A stretch of DNA of 38,638 bases from an uncultured Anaerolineae bacterium (GTDB lineage Bacteria > Chloroflexota > Anaerolineae > Anaerolineales > Villigracilaceae). The translations under genes were made by a program, and so were the position numbers. Shown here one piece after another: positions 24,345 through 33,015 of the stretch. The notes beneath the pieces were generated by a model that searched no databases, was not told the DNA's origin, and was given only the letters and a program-made list of their open reading frames with translations. Positions within the stretch are counted from its first letter, which is position 1. The number at the start of each line of letters is the position of its first letter. The stretch spans positions 1-38,638 of the forward strand of contig CAILYI010000057.1 of assembly GCA_903838415.1 (NCBI GenBank), in the 5' to 3' direction.

Positions 24345-25105
24345 TCTAATTTAGGCAGGATGTCATCAATTTCATCACCTGATGGTTTCAACTGTGTTTT
24401 GTGATGAAATCGACCTGTTCATTAAGTCGCGCGCTCACTTGCCCGAGGCAGTCTTTACCCTGCCGGTTGGCAGAAAATTACTGGTGACCTGTGGCCCGCG
24501 CGGTGGATCGAAAAAAAGTAACCGAACGGAAACTTTACAGAACCATTTATGGTCCGTTTGGACATTCCTGAACTACTCATCCTTCTGACGTTCTGAGAGT
24601 GTTGGTTGGAGCCAGTAGAATTGGTAAAATGGGAAATGAACTTGGCTCTGGAATAAAATCATTCAAGAATAATTTACTCCGAAGTTTGCGTGCCCGTACG
24701 CATTTGCGCAAAACTCCCCTGCAAAGGGATGGCACACAAACCGACCCGGCAACGGGTCCCGGTTGATGGTGGAAACGCCCCAACTCCCCAAATTTGGAAA
24801 GAAGGCCCGCATCTACGCCGCAAACGAACCACGTCGCTACTTTGCCCAGATGCAGGCTTACCAAGTGATGCCCGACGATGAAATGTTTACAGTTTGCGCA
24901 GTAACCTTGACCACTTCCCAGGAGTCGATTCTTACAAGCCTTCATGATTTTTTCAGAGTAATCACATTTCAACCTTTGAGGGGGTAAGAAAATAGTCATT
25001 GTTCCATTCTGCTTGCACCACCCGGTAATTTTTTAAAGCAAGTGGACTTTGAGTTGAAATCAATTGTATCGTTGAGAACCATGCTTTTTCCTAAAAATTT
25101 GCCCA
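24345..25105. other. Long stretch without a recognisable gene
   Basis: About 760 bases between the arsenic operon and the MFS promoter hold no gene that can be supported. A perfect ten-base inverted repeat, ATTTCATCAC (24369-24378) and GTGATGAAAT (24401-24410), lies near the left end, and a small palindrome ACCATTTATGGT at 24542-24553. Open frames such as 24763-24987 on the plus strand lack ribosome sites and family likeness; a decayed gene cannot be excluded. Confidence 0.5.
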
Positions 25106-25134
25106 TTGACTCTCGTTTTCGTTTTTCGTATAAT
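25106..25134 (+). promoter_or_regulatory. Strong sigma-70 promoter before the MFS gene
   Basis: TTGACT (25106-25111) and a perfect TATAAT (25129-25134) are separated by exactly 17 bases. It precedes the MFS start at 25193 by about 58 bases and is the best promoter in the window. It probably drives at least the first genes of the plus-strand run. Confidence 0.85.
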
Positions 25135-25192
25135 TCTAACTGCTGTTCAAATTACTGAACGATTGTATAAATTCTCACAAGGAGCGAGAGCT

Positions 25193-26515
25193 ATGTCCCA
25201 CATCAAACTCAGTTGGCGTAACATCATCATTGCGGCGACCTTACCCGCCGTCATGGAGGTCATCTGGCAGTTATATAACACTTATGTGCCTTTGTTTTTG
25301 CAGGCTGGAAATCCTGCTTTTACAGAAGCAGGTGCAAAAACCCTGGGATTTGGCCTTGGTCCGGCATTGACCGGTTTCATCCTCGTCTTTGACAACATCG
25401 CCGGGTTGTTCATCAGCCCAATCGTTGGCGCGTGGAGTGACAGCCTGCGTACCCGCTGGGGACGGCGGATGCCGTTCGTGCTGTTTGGCGTGCCAGTGGC
25501 GGTCGCTGCGTTTATCATCATTCCGCTGATCCCCATGGGTATCAAACCTGAACTCAATGGCCAGACGGGGCAATTAACCGGTTTGCTGGTGCCGTTCATC
25601 ATTTCGCTGATGGTTGTCTTGGTTGCGTTCGCCATCGTCCGCCCAGTTGCCGACGTGCTGATGTTTGATATTACTCCATCCGAACACCGCTCCACCGCCA
25701 ACGGCATAGGAGGCGCGATTGCCGGTTTGCTGGTCGTCGTGACCGCTCTCGGCGGCGCGGCGCTGTACGATGTCTATGGGCCGCTTCCTTTCTGGATCGC
25801 CGCCGGACTTACCATCCTGATCACGCTGCTCACCTGGGCCTGGATTAAGGAACCTGAAGCACTGGCCAGCGCCAAGGAACTGGCGGGCGAGACCTTCAAT
25901 TTGAAAGGGATTATCAAATTCCTGCGTGACCAGCCCAAGGAAAATCGAACCAGCCTGATTTTCCTACTGCTCAGCAACCTGCTGGCTTATGTAGCGCTCG
26001 CGCAAATGCAGGCCTTTCTCAGTTCTTATGGCGTCTTTGGGCTTGGCATGGAAACCTCCGCAGCAGCCATGCTGGTGGCGATCCCGGCCATCGCTTTCAT
26101 GGTGGTTGCCATCCCTGCGGGTTTGATCTCGAACAAGATCGGCCGCAAAAACACGCAGATCATCGGGCTGGTAGGGTATGCCATCGGCGCGCTGGTCATT
26201 TTCTTTTTCCCCACTGCGACCATGCTCAACGTAGGCCTGCTGATCTGCGGCCTGACCTGGCCGCTCGCCAATGTCGTCCAGGTGGCGATGATCATTGACA
26301 GCGCCCCCGTCGAAACGCTGATGGGCACCTACACCGGCTTGCGCCAGATCGCCGTGACGCTCGGATTCATCATCGGCCCAGTTTTGGGCGGTAGTCTCGT
26401 GCAAGCGATGGGAAATAACTACCGCTGGGTCTGGCTGATCATGTTTGTGTTCCTCGTGCTGGCCACACTTGCCATGCTGCCCGTTACCAAGGGCGAAGCG
26501 AAAATAGAAGCGTAA
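25193..26515 (+). CDS. MFS transporter, GPH/sugar-symporter-like
   Basis: The 440-residue, twelve-helix transporter starts at the ATG at 25193, eight bases after AAGGAG; the frame is open upstream into the promoter. The loop after helix 2 reads WSDSLRTRWGRRMPF (81-95), the D-x3-R-x-R-x-GRR pattern of glycoside-pentoside-hexuronide symporters and their eukaryotic SLC45 relatives. The second half repeats the motif as SNKIGRKN. It likely imports a sugar or small polar solute by proton or sodium symport. It is followed by an alpha/beta hydrolase gene 67 bases downstream, with a long palindrome between. Confidence 0.88.
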   Translation: MSHIKLSWRNIIIAATLPAVMEVIWQLYNTYVPLFLQAGNPAFTEAGAKTLGFGLGPALTGFILVFDNIAGLFISPIVGAWSDSLRTRWGRRMPFVLFGVPVAVAAFIIIPLIPMGIKPELNGQTGQLTGLLVPFIISLMVVLVAFAIVRPVADVLMFDITPSEHRSTANGIGGAIAGLLVVVTALGGAALYDVYGPLPFWIAAGLTILITLLTWAWIKEPEALASAKELAGETFNLKGIIKFLRDQPKENRTSLIFLLLSNLLAYVALAQMQAFLSSYGVFGLGMETSAAAMLVAIPAIAFMVVAIPAGLISNKIGRKNTQIIGLVGYAIGALVIFFFPTATMLNVGLLICGLTWPLANVVQVAMIIDSAPVETLMGTYTGLRQIAVTLGFIIGPVLGGSLVQAMGNNYRWVWLIMFVFLVLATLAMLPVTKGEAKIEA

Positions 26516-26525
26516 CAAGTTATAG

Positions 26526-26574
26526 GTCATAAGTCGAAGGTCAACTCTTCAACCTATGACCTTCGACTTATGAC
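26526..26574. repeat. 18-base perfect inverted repeat
   Basis: The arms GTCATAAGTCGAAGGTCA (26526-26543) and its exact complement (26557-26574) enclose a 13-base loop. It fills the gap between the MFS gene and the hydrolase gene and ends nine bases before the next start codon. No T-run follows, so it may act as an RNA-stabilising or attenuating hairpin, or be a dispersed repeat. Confidence 0.85.
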
Positions 26575-26582
26575 TTTCGACG

Positions 26583-27530
26583 ATGTTCCTTCTTTATGTA
26601 ATATTTGCCGTCCTTATTTTCCTAATGCTGTATGGGGTGTATGCTTATTACGCCTACAACCGCGTCCGGCCAGCGGAACACGCCTGCGTGGATTGCGCCA
26701 ACTCGGTCACAATCCACGGCTATGACCTGTATTACCGTGAACTCGGCGCGGACAAAGGTCAGCCGCCGGTAATTCTCGTCCACGGCGGACCGGGGCATTC
26801 CAGCCTGAGTTTCAAAGGCGGTTTTGACTTTCTCGCCGACCAAACACGGGTCATCTACTACGATCAGCGCGGCTCGGGCAATTCGCAAATTAAGCCCCAA
26901 CCGGCCGATTACACCATCGCGCAACTGGTGGACGAACTCGAAACCCTGCGCCGCGAGGTGGTCAAAGCCGAGAAAATTATCCTCGTCGGGCACTCGTTTG
27001 GCAGCGCGTTGGTACAGCGTTACTCGCTGAAGTACCCGCAGCGGGTCGCAAAACTGATCATTGTCGGCGGAATTCGCATCAATAATGGCATGAACAACCG
27101 TTTCATCTGGAAGTGGCTCGGGCCAGCGCTGTATTCCACCGACCTGGGTTTCCCACACGCCGACCCGCAGGCGGCCGACGCCTGGTTTACCGCATCATCA
27201 GAAAAAGACAACCCGAACCGGCTGTTCGATAAAACCAACGCACACTTGCTCGAAAACACTGGCACGGTTTCCTTCGCCCCCTGGCGTGAAATCTCGCTCT
27301 CGTTGGTTGGCTCAGATTTCAAAAACGAGTTGCGACAACTCGGCACCCCGACTCTGTTCATCTACGGCGCAGCCGATTCTCCATTCACCGGCCAACCCGT
27401 CGCCGCTGAACTCTGCGACACCCTGCCCAATTGCCAGTCCATTGGCTTCGATCAATCCGGACACTGGCCTTTTCTTGAACAACCCGAGAAATTTCAGCAA
27501 GTGCTGAAGGATTTTCTAATTCAAAAATAA
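26583..27530 (+). CDS. Membrane-anchored alpha/beta hydrolase, proline iminopeptidase-like
   Basis: The 315-residue protein has an N-terminal membrane anchor (about 3-24) and a short cysteine-containing linker (CVDC, 35-38). The alpha/beta-hydrolase domain follows: oxyanion motif HGGPG (67-71), DQRGSG (94-99), nucleophile S138 in GHSFGS, D265 in YGAADSP and H294 in SGHWPF. HGGPG plus DQRGSG is the hallmark of prolyl aminopeptidases (S33), so it may cleave N-terminal proline or related amides at the membrane. No good ribosome site is visible because the upstream palindrome occupies the leader. Confidence 0.87.
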   Translation: MFLLYVIFAVLIFLMLYGVYAYYAYNRVRPAEHACVDCANSVTIHGYDLYYRELGADKGQPPVILVHGGPGHSSLSFKGGFDFLADQTRVIYYDQRGSGNSQIKPQPADYTIAQLVDELETLRREVVKAEKIILVGHSFGSALVQRYSLKYPQRVAKLIIVGGIRINNGMNNRFIWKWLGPALYSTDLGFPHADPQAADAWFTASSEKDNPNRLFDKTNAHLLENTGTVSFAPWREISLSLVGSDFKNELRQLGTPTLFIYGAADSPFTGQPVAAELCDTLPNCQSIGFDQSGHWPFLEQPEKFQQVLKDFLIQK

Positions 27531-27533
27531 TCC

Positions 27534-27581
27534 GGTGGTCTCGATACGCCCATCAAATGCATTCGTCGCTACTCGACCACC
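27534..27581. repeat. Dispersed palindromic repeat, copy 1
   Basis: GGTGGTC (27534-27540) and GACCACC (27575-27581) bound a 48-base unit containing CTCGATACGCC and GCTACTCGACCA. The same word set recurs at 32903-32985, so this is a dispersed intergenic repeat family. Confidence 0.65.
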
Positions 27582-27609
27582 AACTGCTCACTGACCACTG
27601 ATAACTGCC

Positions 27610-29322
27610 ATGACCTTCCCAGCCATCACATCCCTACGTTCGCCGCAATACAAAGGCGCGATCACTCAATCGCTTTACATCCCCATGCGTGATGGTGTTC
27701 GCCTGGCAATTGACCTTTCTCTCCCACGCGACCTGGCTCCTGAGACAAAAATCCCGGCCCTGTTCGCCGCCACGCGCTACTGGCGCGCGCAGCAACTCAA
27801 AGCGCCGTTTTCATGGTTTTTGTCGTTGCCAGACTCGGCCCGCGACTTTTTCACCGCCAACGGCTACGCCATCTTGCGGATTGACATGCGCGGCACCGGC
27901 GCATCGGAAGGCAATCAGCCCCATCCCTGGCCAGCCAGCGATCTGACCGACCTGTATGATCTCACCGAATGGGTCACGCGCCAGCCCTGGAGCAACGGCC
28001 AGATCAACGGTTTCGGCAACTCCTACCAGGCCACCACCGCCGAAATGCTGGGCGCGTGTGGGCATCCTGCCGTTGCCAGCGCCCTCGTTCGCTTCAACGA
28101 ATTTGACGTTTACACCGACATCGCCTTCCCCGGCGGCGTGCCAAATGAGTTCATGCTGCGCAAATGGGCGGATTTCAACCGCGCGCTCGACGCCAACCAC
28201 ATCCCCGCCAGCCTGCCCATCCCCGAGAAATGGCTGACCAGCGGTGTCAAACCTATCCATGGCGAACCTATCCCGACGCACCACAATCAGCAGGTTGATT
28301 CAGCGCTGCGCCACATCACCTTCCGCGATGATCGCGACCCCGAAATGGGCGTCACCATCGACGAAATCAGCATCCATACCCGCCCTACCGCGCACGCCCT
28401 CGATCACTGGGGCGGCTGGTTCGACGCCGCCACCGCCGACTCCGTCATCCGCCGTTTTGCCAATAATCCGCGCCCGCAGCGTGCCGTCATTGGCCCGTGG
28501 AATCATGGCGCGACCCAGCACGTCGGCGCGAAGGACAATCCCTTTCCGCTGCTCGCGCAAATGAAAGAAGCCCTGCGTCTGTTCGACGCTCCGCCCACCA
28601 CCCGCGAATTGCATTACTTCACCTTGTTTGAAAATGCCTGGAAATCGGTGACGGAGTGGCCACCTGAGAGTGTTTCTGTTTCGAGATTCTTTTTCCAACC
28701 CCTTGGCATGCTCACAGCGGATTCATCCGCCCCGCAGCCGGCCGACCGTTTCGAGGTGGATTTTTCCACTTCCACTGGTCTCAACAACCGCTGGCAGACC
28801 GAACTCGACCAGCGCCCAATCCACTACGCCCCGATAAACGCCCCGCTTTCATATACATCCGCGCCGCTGACAGTGGATACCGAAATCACCGGCTACCCGC
28901 TGGTGACGTTGCGAATTACATCCACCCATGACGATGGCAACTTTTTTGTTTATCTCGAAGCGTTGGATGAAACCGGCACGGCCCACTATCTGACCGAAGG
29001 GATGCTGCGCGCCATTCACCGCAAAATCTCTGCCGAAACGCCACCCTACAAGCAGTTTGTCCCGTATCATTCGTTTAAACGGGATGATGCCCAGCCGCTC
29101 ATCCCCGGTCAGGTCGCAGAACTGACTTTCGGGTTGAATCCAATTTCGGCGCTGATCCGGCGCGGATGGCGCTTAAAGGTCTCCATTTCAGGGGCAGATA
29201 AAGATACATTTACCCGTATCCCGGCAACGGGGAGTCCGAGCGTCGAGATTCTGCTCGGGGGTGAGGCCGCTTCATTTATCCAGATCCCGATCAAGGTCAG
29301 ACCAGAGTCTCAATTATCCTAA
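27610..29322 (+). CDS. CocE/NonD-family hydrolase (X-Pro dipeptidyl-peptidase type)
   Basis: The 570-residue protein is a serine hydrolase of the CocE/NonD/S15 group. The N-terminal alpha/beta-hydrolase domain contains IDMRGTGASEG (91-101) and the nucleophile S138 in GFGNSYQA. A helical cap follows, then the IGPWNHG motif with the likely catalytic histidine, and a C-terminal jelly-roll domain of about 200 residues (from roughly 375). Members cleave acyl or peptide bonds such as cocaine esters, glutaryl-cephalosporins or X-Pro dipeptides. There is no signal peptide, so it acts in the cytoplasm. It follows the iminopeptidase-like gene, which suggests peptide or amide hydrolysis. Confidence 0.9.
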   Translation: MTFPAITSLRSPQYKGAITQSLYIPMRDGVRLAIDLSLPRDLAPETKIPALFAATRYWRAQQLKAPFSWFLSLPDSARDFFTANGYAILRIDMRGTGASEGNQPHPWPASDLTDLYDLTEWVTRQPWSNGQINGFGNSYQATTAEMLGACGHPAVASALVRFNEFDVYTDIAFPGGVPNEFMLRKWADFNRALDANHIPASLPIPEKWLTSGVKPIHGEPIPTHHNQQVDSALRHITFRDDRDPEMGVTIDEISIHTRPTAHALDHWGGWFDAATADSVIRRFANNPRPQRAVIGPWNHGATQHVGAKDNPFPLLAQMKEALRLFDAPPTTRELHYFTLFENAWKSVTEWPPESVSVSRFFFQPLGMLTADSSAPQPADRFEVDFSTSTGLNNRWQTELDQRPIHYAPINAPLSYTSAPLTVDTEITGYPLVTLRITSTHDDGNFFVYLEALDETGTAHYLTEGMLRAIHRKISAETPPYKQFVPYHSFKRDDAQPLIPGQVAELTFGLNPISALIRRGWRLKVSISGADKDTFTRIPATGSPSVEILLGGEAASFIQIPIKVRPESQLS

Positions 29323-29329
29323 AAAAACT

Positions 29330-30118
29330 ATGACTGACATCCTTTACGAAATCCAAGATCAGATTGCCATCGTAATTTTCAACCGCCCCGAGGTGCTGAA
29401 CGTGATGCGCCGGGCGATGTTCCAGCAGATGCTTGAATTGTTGGATGAAGTGGCCCATAACGACGCGATTCGCGCGCTGGTAATTACCGGCGCCGGGCGC
29501 GCCTTTTCAGCAGGCATCGACCTGGACGAGGTGGCGCACCTGTTTGACGGCTCGATGACGATGGAGCAGGCGCGCGCCGAATTGGACGAGATGCAGGAAC
29601 TGACCCGTCGGATGGTCAACCTACCCAAGCCGATTGTGGCGGCCGTCAACGGTTTGGCAGTTGGCGCGGGTGCGGAAATCGCGATTTCCAGCGACATCCG
29701 CATTGCATCACAGACGGCGTCGTTTGCGTTTGCCGAAGTGCAGCGTGGATTGTTCGAGACCAACGGCGTGATGCACCGCCTGCCGCGCCTGATCGGGATG
29801 GGGCGCGCGGCGCAGGTGATGCTGACCGGTGAAAAGATTTCGGCGCAAACGGCGCTGGAAATGGGACTGGTGACGCGCGTCCTGCCGTCAGAAATGCTGA
29901 TGAACGCGGCTCTGGAACTGGCGCGTACATTGGCGGCGAATGCGCCGATTTCGATGCGACTCGTGAAGCAGGTTTTGCATCAGTCGTATGACCTGGATTT
30001 GGAGTCGGTCATGGCGCTCGAAACCGAAGGCACGCTGGAATGCCTGGAGAGCGATGATCTGCGCGAAGGCGTCCAGGCCTTCTTGGAAAAACGCGCGCCG
30101 GTTTACCGAGGAAAATGA
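29330..30118 (+). CDS. Enoyl-CoA hydratase/isomerase (crotonase family)
   Basis: The 262-residue crotonase starts at the ATG at 29330, seven bases after the CocE stop; the frame is open upstream but only inside that gene. Oxyanion-hole segments are GRAFSAGIDLDE (56-67) and NGLAVGAGAE (107-116). Both glutamates of true hydratases are present at the right spacing: E116 in GAGAEIAIS and E136 in FAEVQRGLF. The PGAGGT segment of hydratases is replaced by FETNGVM, so the substrate may differ. It hydrates or isomerises an acyl-CoA in the cytoplasm; its likely supplier is the acyl-CoA ligase encoded 2.9 kb downstream. Confidence 0.93.
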   Translation: MTDILYEIQDQIAIVIFNRPEVLNVMRRAMFQQMLELLDEVAHNDAIRALVITGAGRAFSAGIDLDEVAHLFDGSMTMEQARAELDEMQELTRRMVNLPKPIVAAVNGLAVGAGAEIAISSDIRIASQTASFAFAEVQRGLFETNGVMHRLPRLIGMGRAAQVMLTGEKISAQTALEMGLVTRVLPSEMLMNAALELARTLAANAPISMRLVKQVLHQSYDLDLESVMALETEGTLECLESDDLREGVQAFLEKRAPVYRGK

Positions 30119-30129
30119 TTGATTATGTA

Positions 30130-30152
30130 GGGGCGCAGCAATGCTGCGCCCC
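30130..30152. repeat. GC-rich perfect palindrome
   Basis: GGGGCGCAGCA and its exact complement (30130-30140 and 30142-30152) are separated by one base. It fills the gap between the crotonase and the epimerase. The ATG inside it (30141) is in frame with the epimerase but is an unlikely start because it is buried in the hairpin. Confidence 0.8.
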
Positions 30153-30167
30153 CACCCGGATATGTTT

Positions 30168-31298
30168 ATGCCAATCATCACCAAAATCGAAATCATCCTT
30201 CTTTCGCTGCCATTTGCCCAACCCTTCAAAATCGCCCTGACAGTGATGGACAAAGCCCAACACATCATCATCCGCATTCATGACAGTGACGGATTGGTGG
30301 GCATTGGCGAAGGTGTCCCGGCGCGGTTTGTGACCGGCGAAGCGCCGGAAACGGCTTTCGAGGCCGCGCAGCTGTATGCCAAACTACTCATCGGCAAGAA
30401 TCCGCTTGAAATTGAAGCGCGCCTGGGCGAGATGGAACGCTTTATGCTCAAAAATACGTCCACCCGCTGCGCCTACGACCTGGCGCTCTACGATTTGCTT
30501 GCCAAGCACGCGGATTTACCGCTTTATGCGCTGCTCGGCGGAACGAAAAAAGTCCTGCATTCCAACCGCACGATTGGTATTGACACACCCGCAGCGATGG
30601 CAGCAACCGCCAAAAAGCATGTTGAAAATGGCGTGATAGCCCTGAAAATCAAAGTCGGCACCGGGCGTGACGAGGATCTGGAGCGAGTGCGGACCATCCG
30701 CGAGGCAGCGGGGGCTGGCATTGCCCTGCGGCTGGATGCCAACCAGGCCTGGGATGAAATCACTGCCCTGACCATTCTCACCGCCCTGGCAGAAAACGAC
30801 AAAGTCCCGCTTGATCCTGGCGGGATCGAAGTCTGCGAACAGCCCCTGCCCTACTGGAATTTCGACGGCCTGAAACGCCTGCGCGAGCGCAGTCCGATTG
30901 CCATCATGGCGGACGAATCGATTTTTGATGCGCATGATGCTTTCCGCCTGGCGCAGATGGGAGCGGTGGACTATTTCAATATTAAACTCGCCAAATCCGC
31001 TGGAATACACGGCGCGCTGAAAATCAATGCCATTGGAGAAGCCGCGGGCATTCGCTGTATGCTCGGCGGAATGTCCGAAACGTTGCTTGGCGTCAGCGCG
31101 GGCGCGCACCTGCTGTGCGCCTGCCCGAATATCACCCTCTATGATCTAGATTCGCCTTTCCACTTCAACGAAAATCCTGTCAGCGGCGGTGTGGATTTCC
31201 AATCAAATGGCACCGTCACGCTGACGGATGCTCCTGGTCACGGGGCGGATTTACAACCAGATTGGATCGAAAGAAGCCAGAAAGTCATTGTGGAATGA
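30168..31298 (+). CDS. Enolase-superfamily dipeptide epimerase
   Basis: The protein has 376 residues from the ATG at 30168 (MPIITKIEII); starts at 30141 and 30162 are possible. It has the muconate-lactonising-enzyme layout: an N-terminal capping domain with TSTRCAYDLALYDLLAK, then a (beta/alpha)7-beta barrel. Catalytic and metal residues are visible: K160-x-K162 in ALKIKVG, D190 in RLDANQAW, E224 in CEQPLP, D249 in MADES and K273 in NIKLAKSAG. This set, with lysines on both faces, fits L-Ala-D/L-Glu and related dipeptide epimerases. Its stop overlaps the next start (ATGA). With pepD downstream it suggests murein peptide salvage. Confidence 0.87.
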   Translation: MPIITKIEIILLSLPFAQPFKIALTVMDKAQHIIIRIHDSDGLVGIGEGVPARFVTGEAPETAFEAAQLYAKLLIGKNPLEIEARLGEMERFMLKNTSTRCAYDLALYDLLAKHADLPLYALLGGTKKVLHSNRTIGIDTPAAMAATAKKHVENGVIALKIKVGTGRDEDLERVRTIREAAGAGIALRLDANQAWDEITALTILTALAENDKVPLDPGGIEVCEQPLPYWNFDGLKRLRERSPIAIMADESIFDAHDAFRLAQMGAVDYFNIKLAKSAGIHGALKINAIGEAAGIRCMLGGMSETLLGVSAGAHLLCACPNITLYDLDSPFHFNENPVSGGVDFQSNGTVTLTDAPGHGADLQPDWIERSQKVIVE

Positions 31299-32290
31299 AC
31301 TCCCGTGAACGTGTTTTTGCCGTTTTGAATCACCAAATCCCCGACCGGATTCCCCGTTTCGAAGTGTGGATCGACGCCCTATACCGCGAACTGGGCGTCA
31401 GCGACCCGTACAGCGCCTACGCCGAACTCGGTCAGGATGCTGTGCTGATGCCCGCCCAATCCCCGGCGGAGAGCAACGCCTGGAAAAACGGTGTGGATGA
31501 ATGGGGGCGAGTCTGGAAAGATGGGATGTACACAAATGGGGTGGTTGAATCCGCTGCCGATTTGGAGTGCTACAGCCCAGCGACAGATTATGCTGAACGT
31601 TTTTTCGACCCGCAAAAAGTCGCCGCCATTCGGACAAAATTCCCCGATCACTGCCTGTTTTATGGCACACACATCGGGCCGTTTATGAGTTCTTATATGG
31701 CGATGGGACTTGATCGCTTCTGTCTGCGGATTGCCGATGATCCGGTATTTATCCACACCCTGATGGAAGCCCGCACCGAATGGTGTCTGGCTGTTTTTGG
31801 GCGGGCGGTAGCGCTGGGAGCGGAAATCATCGTGATGGGCGACGATTCGGCCCATCACGGCGGCCCGATGGTCTCACCCAAAATGTGGCGGGAATTTGTC
31901 CTGCCCTATCACCGTCGTATCGTGGAAAGTTTGCCGGTTCCGGTCATCTGGCACAGCGATGGGAATATCGCCAAACTGCTGCCTATGGCGGTCGAGGCCG
32001 GTTTCGCCGGGATTCACGGGCTGGAGCCGTGGTCCGTCTCGTTAAGCGCAGTCAAAGCCGAATACGGCGATCGACTGGCCCTGATCGGCAATGCGGATGT
32101 GCGCCTGCTGTGCGCCCCGGATGTGGAAGCGGTGCGGAACGAAGTCCGCCGATGTGTTGAACAGGGTGTAAACAGCGGCTACATGTTTTCATCCTGTAAT
32201 AGTATATTTACCGGTATGAACCCCGTAGCCGTGCGCGAATTTTTCCGCTACCAGGCCGAAATCTGCGGGGACGAAAGGAGCTTGACATGA
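31295..32290 (+). CDS. Uroporphyrinogen decarboxylase/cobamide methyltransferase-family protein
   Basis: The 331-residue protein has the UroD-like TIM-barrel pattern: start MNSRERVFAVLNHQIPDRIPR, central GTHIGPFMSSYMAMG, MGDDSAHHGGPMVSP, and IWHSDGNIAKLLPM. These belong to the COG0407 branch that includes MtaA-like methyltransferases rather than to true haem-pathway HemE. The HxC zinc motif of MtaA is replaced by HSD, so zinc use is uncertain; a cysteine follows in SSCNSIF. No corrinoid protein or haem gene is nearby, so its reaction is unknown. It overlaps both neighbours by ATGA, placing it firmly in one transcript with the epimerase and the TetR gene. Confidence 0.85.
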   Translation: MNSRERVFAVLNHQIPDRIPRFEVWIDALYRELGVSDPYSAYAELGQDAVLMPAQSPAESNAWKNGVDEWGRVWKDGMYTNGVVESAADLECYSPATDYAERFFDPQKVAAIRTKFPDHCLFYGTHIGPFMSSYMAMGLDRFCLRIADDPVFIHTLMEARTEWCLAVFGRAVALGAEIIVMGDDSAHHGGPMVSPKMWREFVLPYHRRIVESLPVPVIWHSDGNIAKLLPMAVEAGFAGIHGLEPWSVSLSAVKAEYGDRLALIGNADVRLLCAPDVEAVRNEVRRCVEQGVNSGYMFSSCNSIFTGMNPVAVREFFRYQAEICGDERSLT

Positions 32291-32895
32291 TTCCACCTAA
32301 AGACAAACCGACTTTTATCGAGGAAGCCCGCCGCAAGCAAATCATCGATGCGGCGCTGCAAACCATTGCCGAGCAGGGCTATACCCAGACCTCGTTTGCC
32401 GAGATTGCCAAAGGCCTGGGCATCACCAAGGGACTGATTGCCTACCACTTCAACGGCAAACACGATTTAATTACTTCCGCCATCCACACGATTTTGAACC
32501 GGCAGGGCGCCTATATCAAAGAACGCGTGGATGCGCAAGAAAACGCCAGCGACAAGCTGCGGACATATGTCGAAGCCAGCGTAGAATATATCGAGCAGAA
32601 TCGCGCCCATTTTGTGGCACTTGTGGATTTATGGGGCAGTTTTACCTCGCCGGAGGAGAAAACCGCCTTTAGCGAGACCGCTTACGATCCATGCCGGGCT
32701 CATTTGCAGAAAATTTTCCGCATTGGGCTGGAGCAAGGCGAGTTTGGCGGATTCGAGCCGCAGGGCATATCGGCTATCATCCAGGGAGGGATTGACGGCG
32801 TGATGTTGCAGTGGGTTTTCGACCCGTCGGCGGTGAATTTGAAAGAGGCCGGGCACGAGTTGGCGGAGATGTTTGTGCGACGCTGTAAAAAATGA
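32287..32895 (+). CDS. TetR-family transcriptional regulator
   Basis: The 202-residue regulator has an N-terminal helix-turn-helix (about 17-64): KQIIDAALQTIAEQGY, then SFAEIAKGLGITKGLIAYHF. The C-terminal ligand domain contains FVALVDLWGSF and resembles the BetI/FadR-like TetR branch. AAGGAG seven bases ahead of the ATG lies inside the preceding gene, which it overlaps by ATGA. Sitting inside the plus-strand run, it may repress the surrounding operon, with an acyl-CoA or a peptide as a possible inducer. It is followed by a repeat-filled gap, so it could be the last gene of the first transcript. Confidence 0.92.
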   Translation: MIPPKDKPTFIEEARRKQIIDAALQTIAEQGYTQTSFAEIAKGLGITKGLIAYHFNGKHDLITSAIHTILNRQGAYIKERVDAQENASDKLRTYVEASVEYIEQNRAHFVALVDLWGSFTSPEEKTAFSETAYDPCRAHLQKIFRIGLEQGEFGGFEPQGISAIIQGGIDGVMLQWVFDPSAVNLKEAGHELAEMFVRRCKK

Positions 32896-32902
32896 GTACG
32901 TA

Positions 32903-32985
32903 GGTCGAGTAGCGCGGCGTACCGAGACCGGTTGATGGTTAGTCTGGATACGCCCTCGCAAAAAACGGCTCAGGTCTACTCGACC
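32903..32985. repeat. Dispersed palindromic repeat, copy 2
   Basis: GGTCGAGTAG (32903-32912) and CTACTCGACC (32976-32985) are perfect ten-base arms. Between them lie CGTACCGAGACC and GGATACGCC, related to the words of copy 1 at 27534-27581. It fills the gap between the TetR gene and the acyl-CoA ligase gene. Confidence 0.7.
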
Positions 32986-33015
32986 AACGGGTAATTTGCC
33001 AAAGGAGAGACAATC

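Noticed and set aside
24763..24987. Plus-strand open frame of 74 codons
   Set aside because: Part of it reads protein-like, but there is no ribosome site or recognisable family; kept only as part of the gene-free entry.
24577..24999. Minus-strand open frame of 140 codons with a CANC motif
   Set aside because: It has no ribosome site, no family likeness and low-complexity arginine/leucine stretches; the CxxC alone is not evidence of a gene.
31295..32290. Haem-pathway HemE
   Set aside because: The IWHSDGN and MGDDSAHHGGPM motifs fit the methyltransferase-like COG0407 branch, and no other haem gene is nearby.
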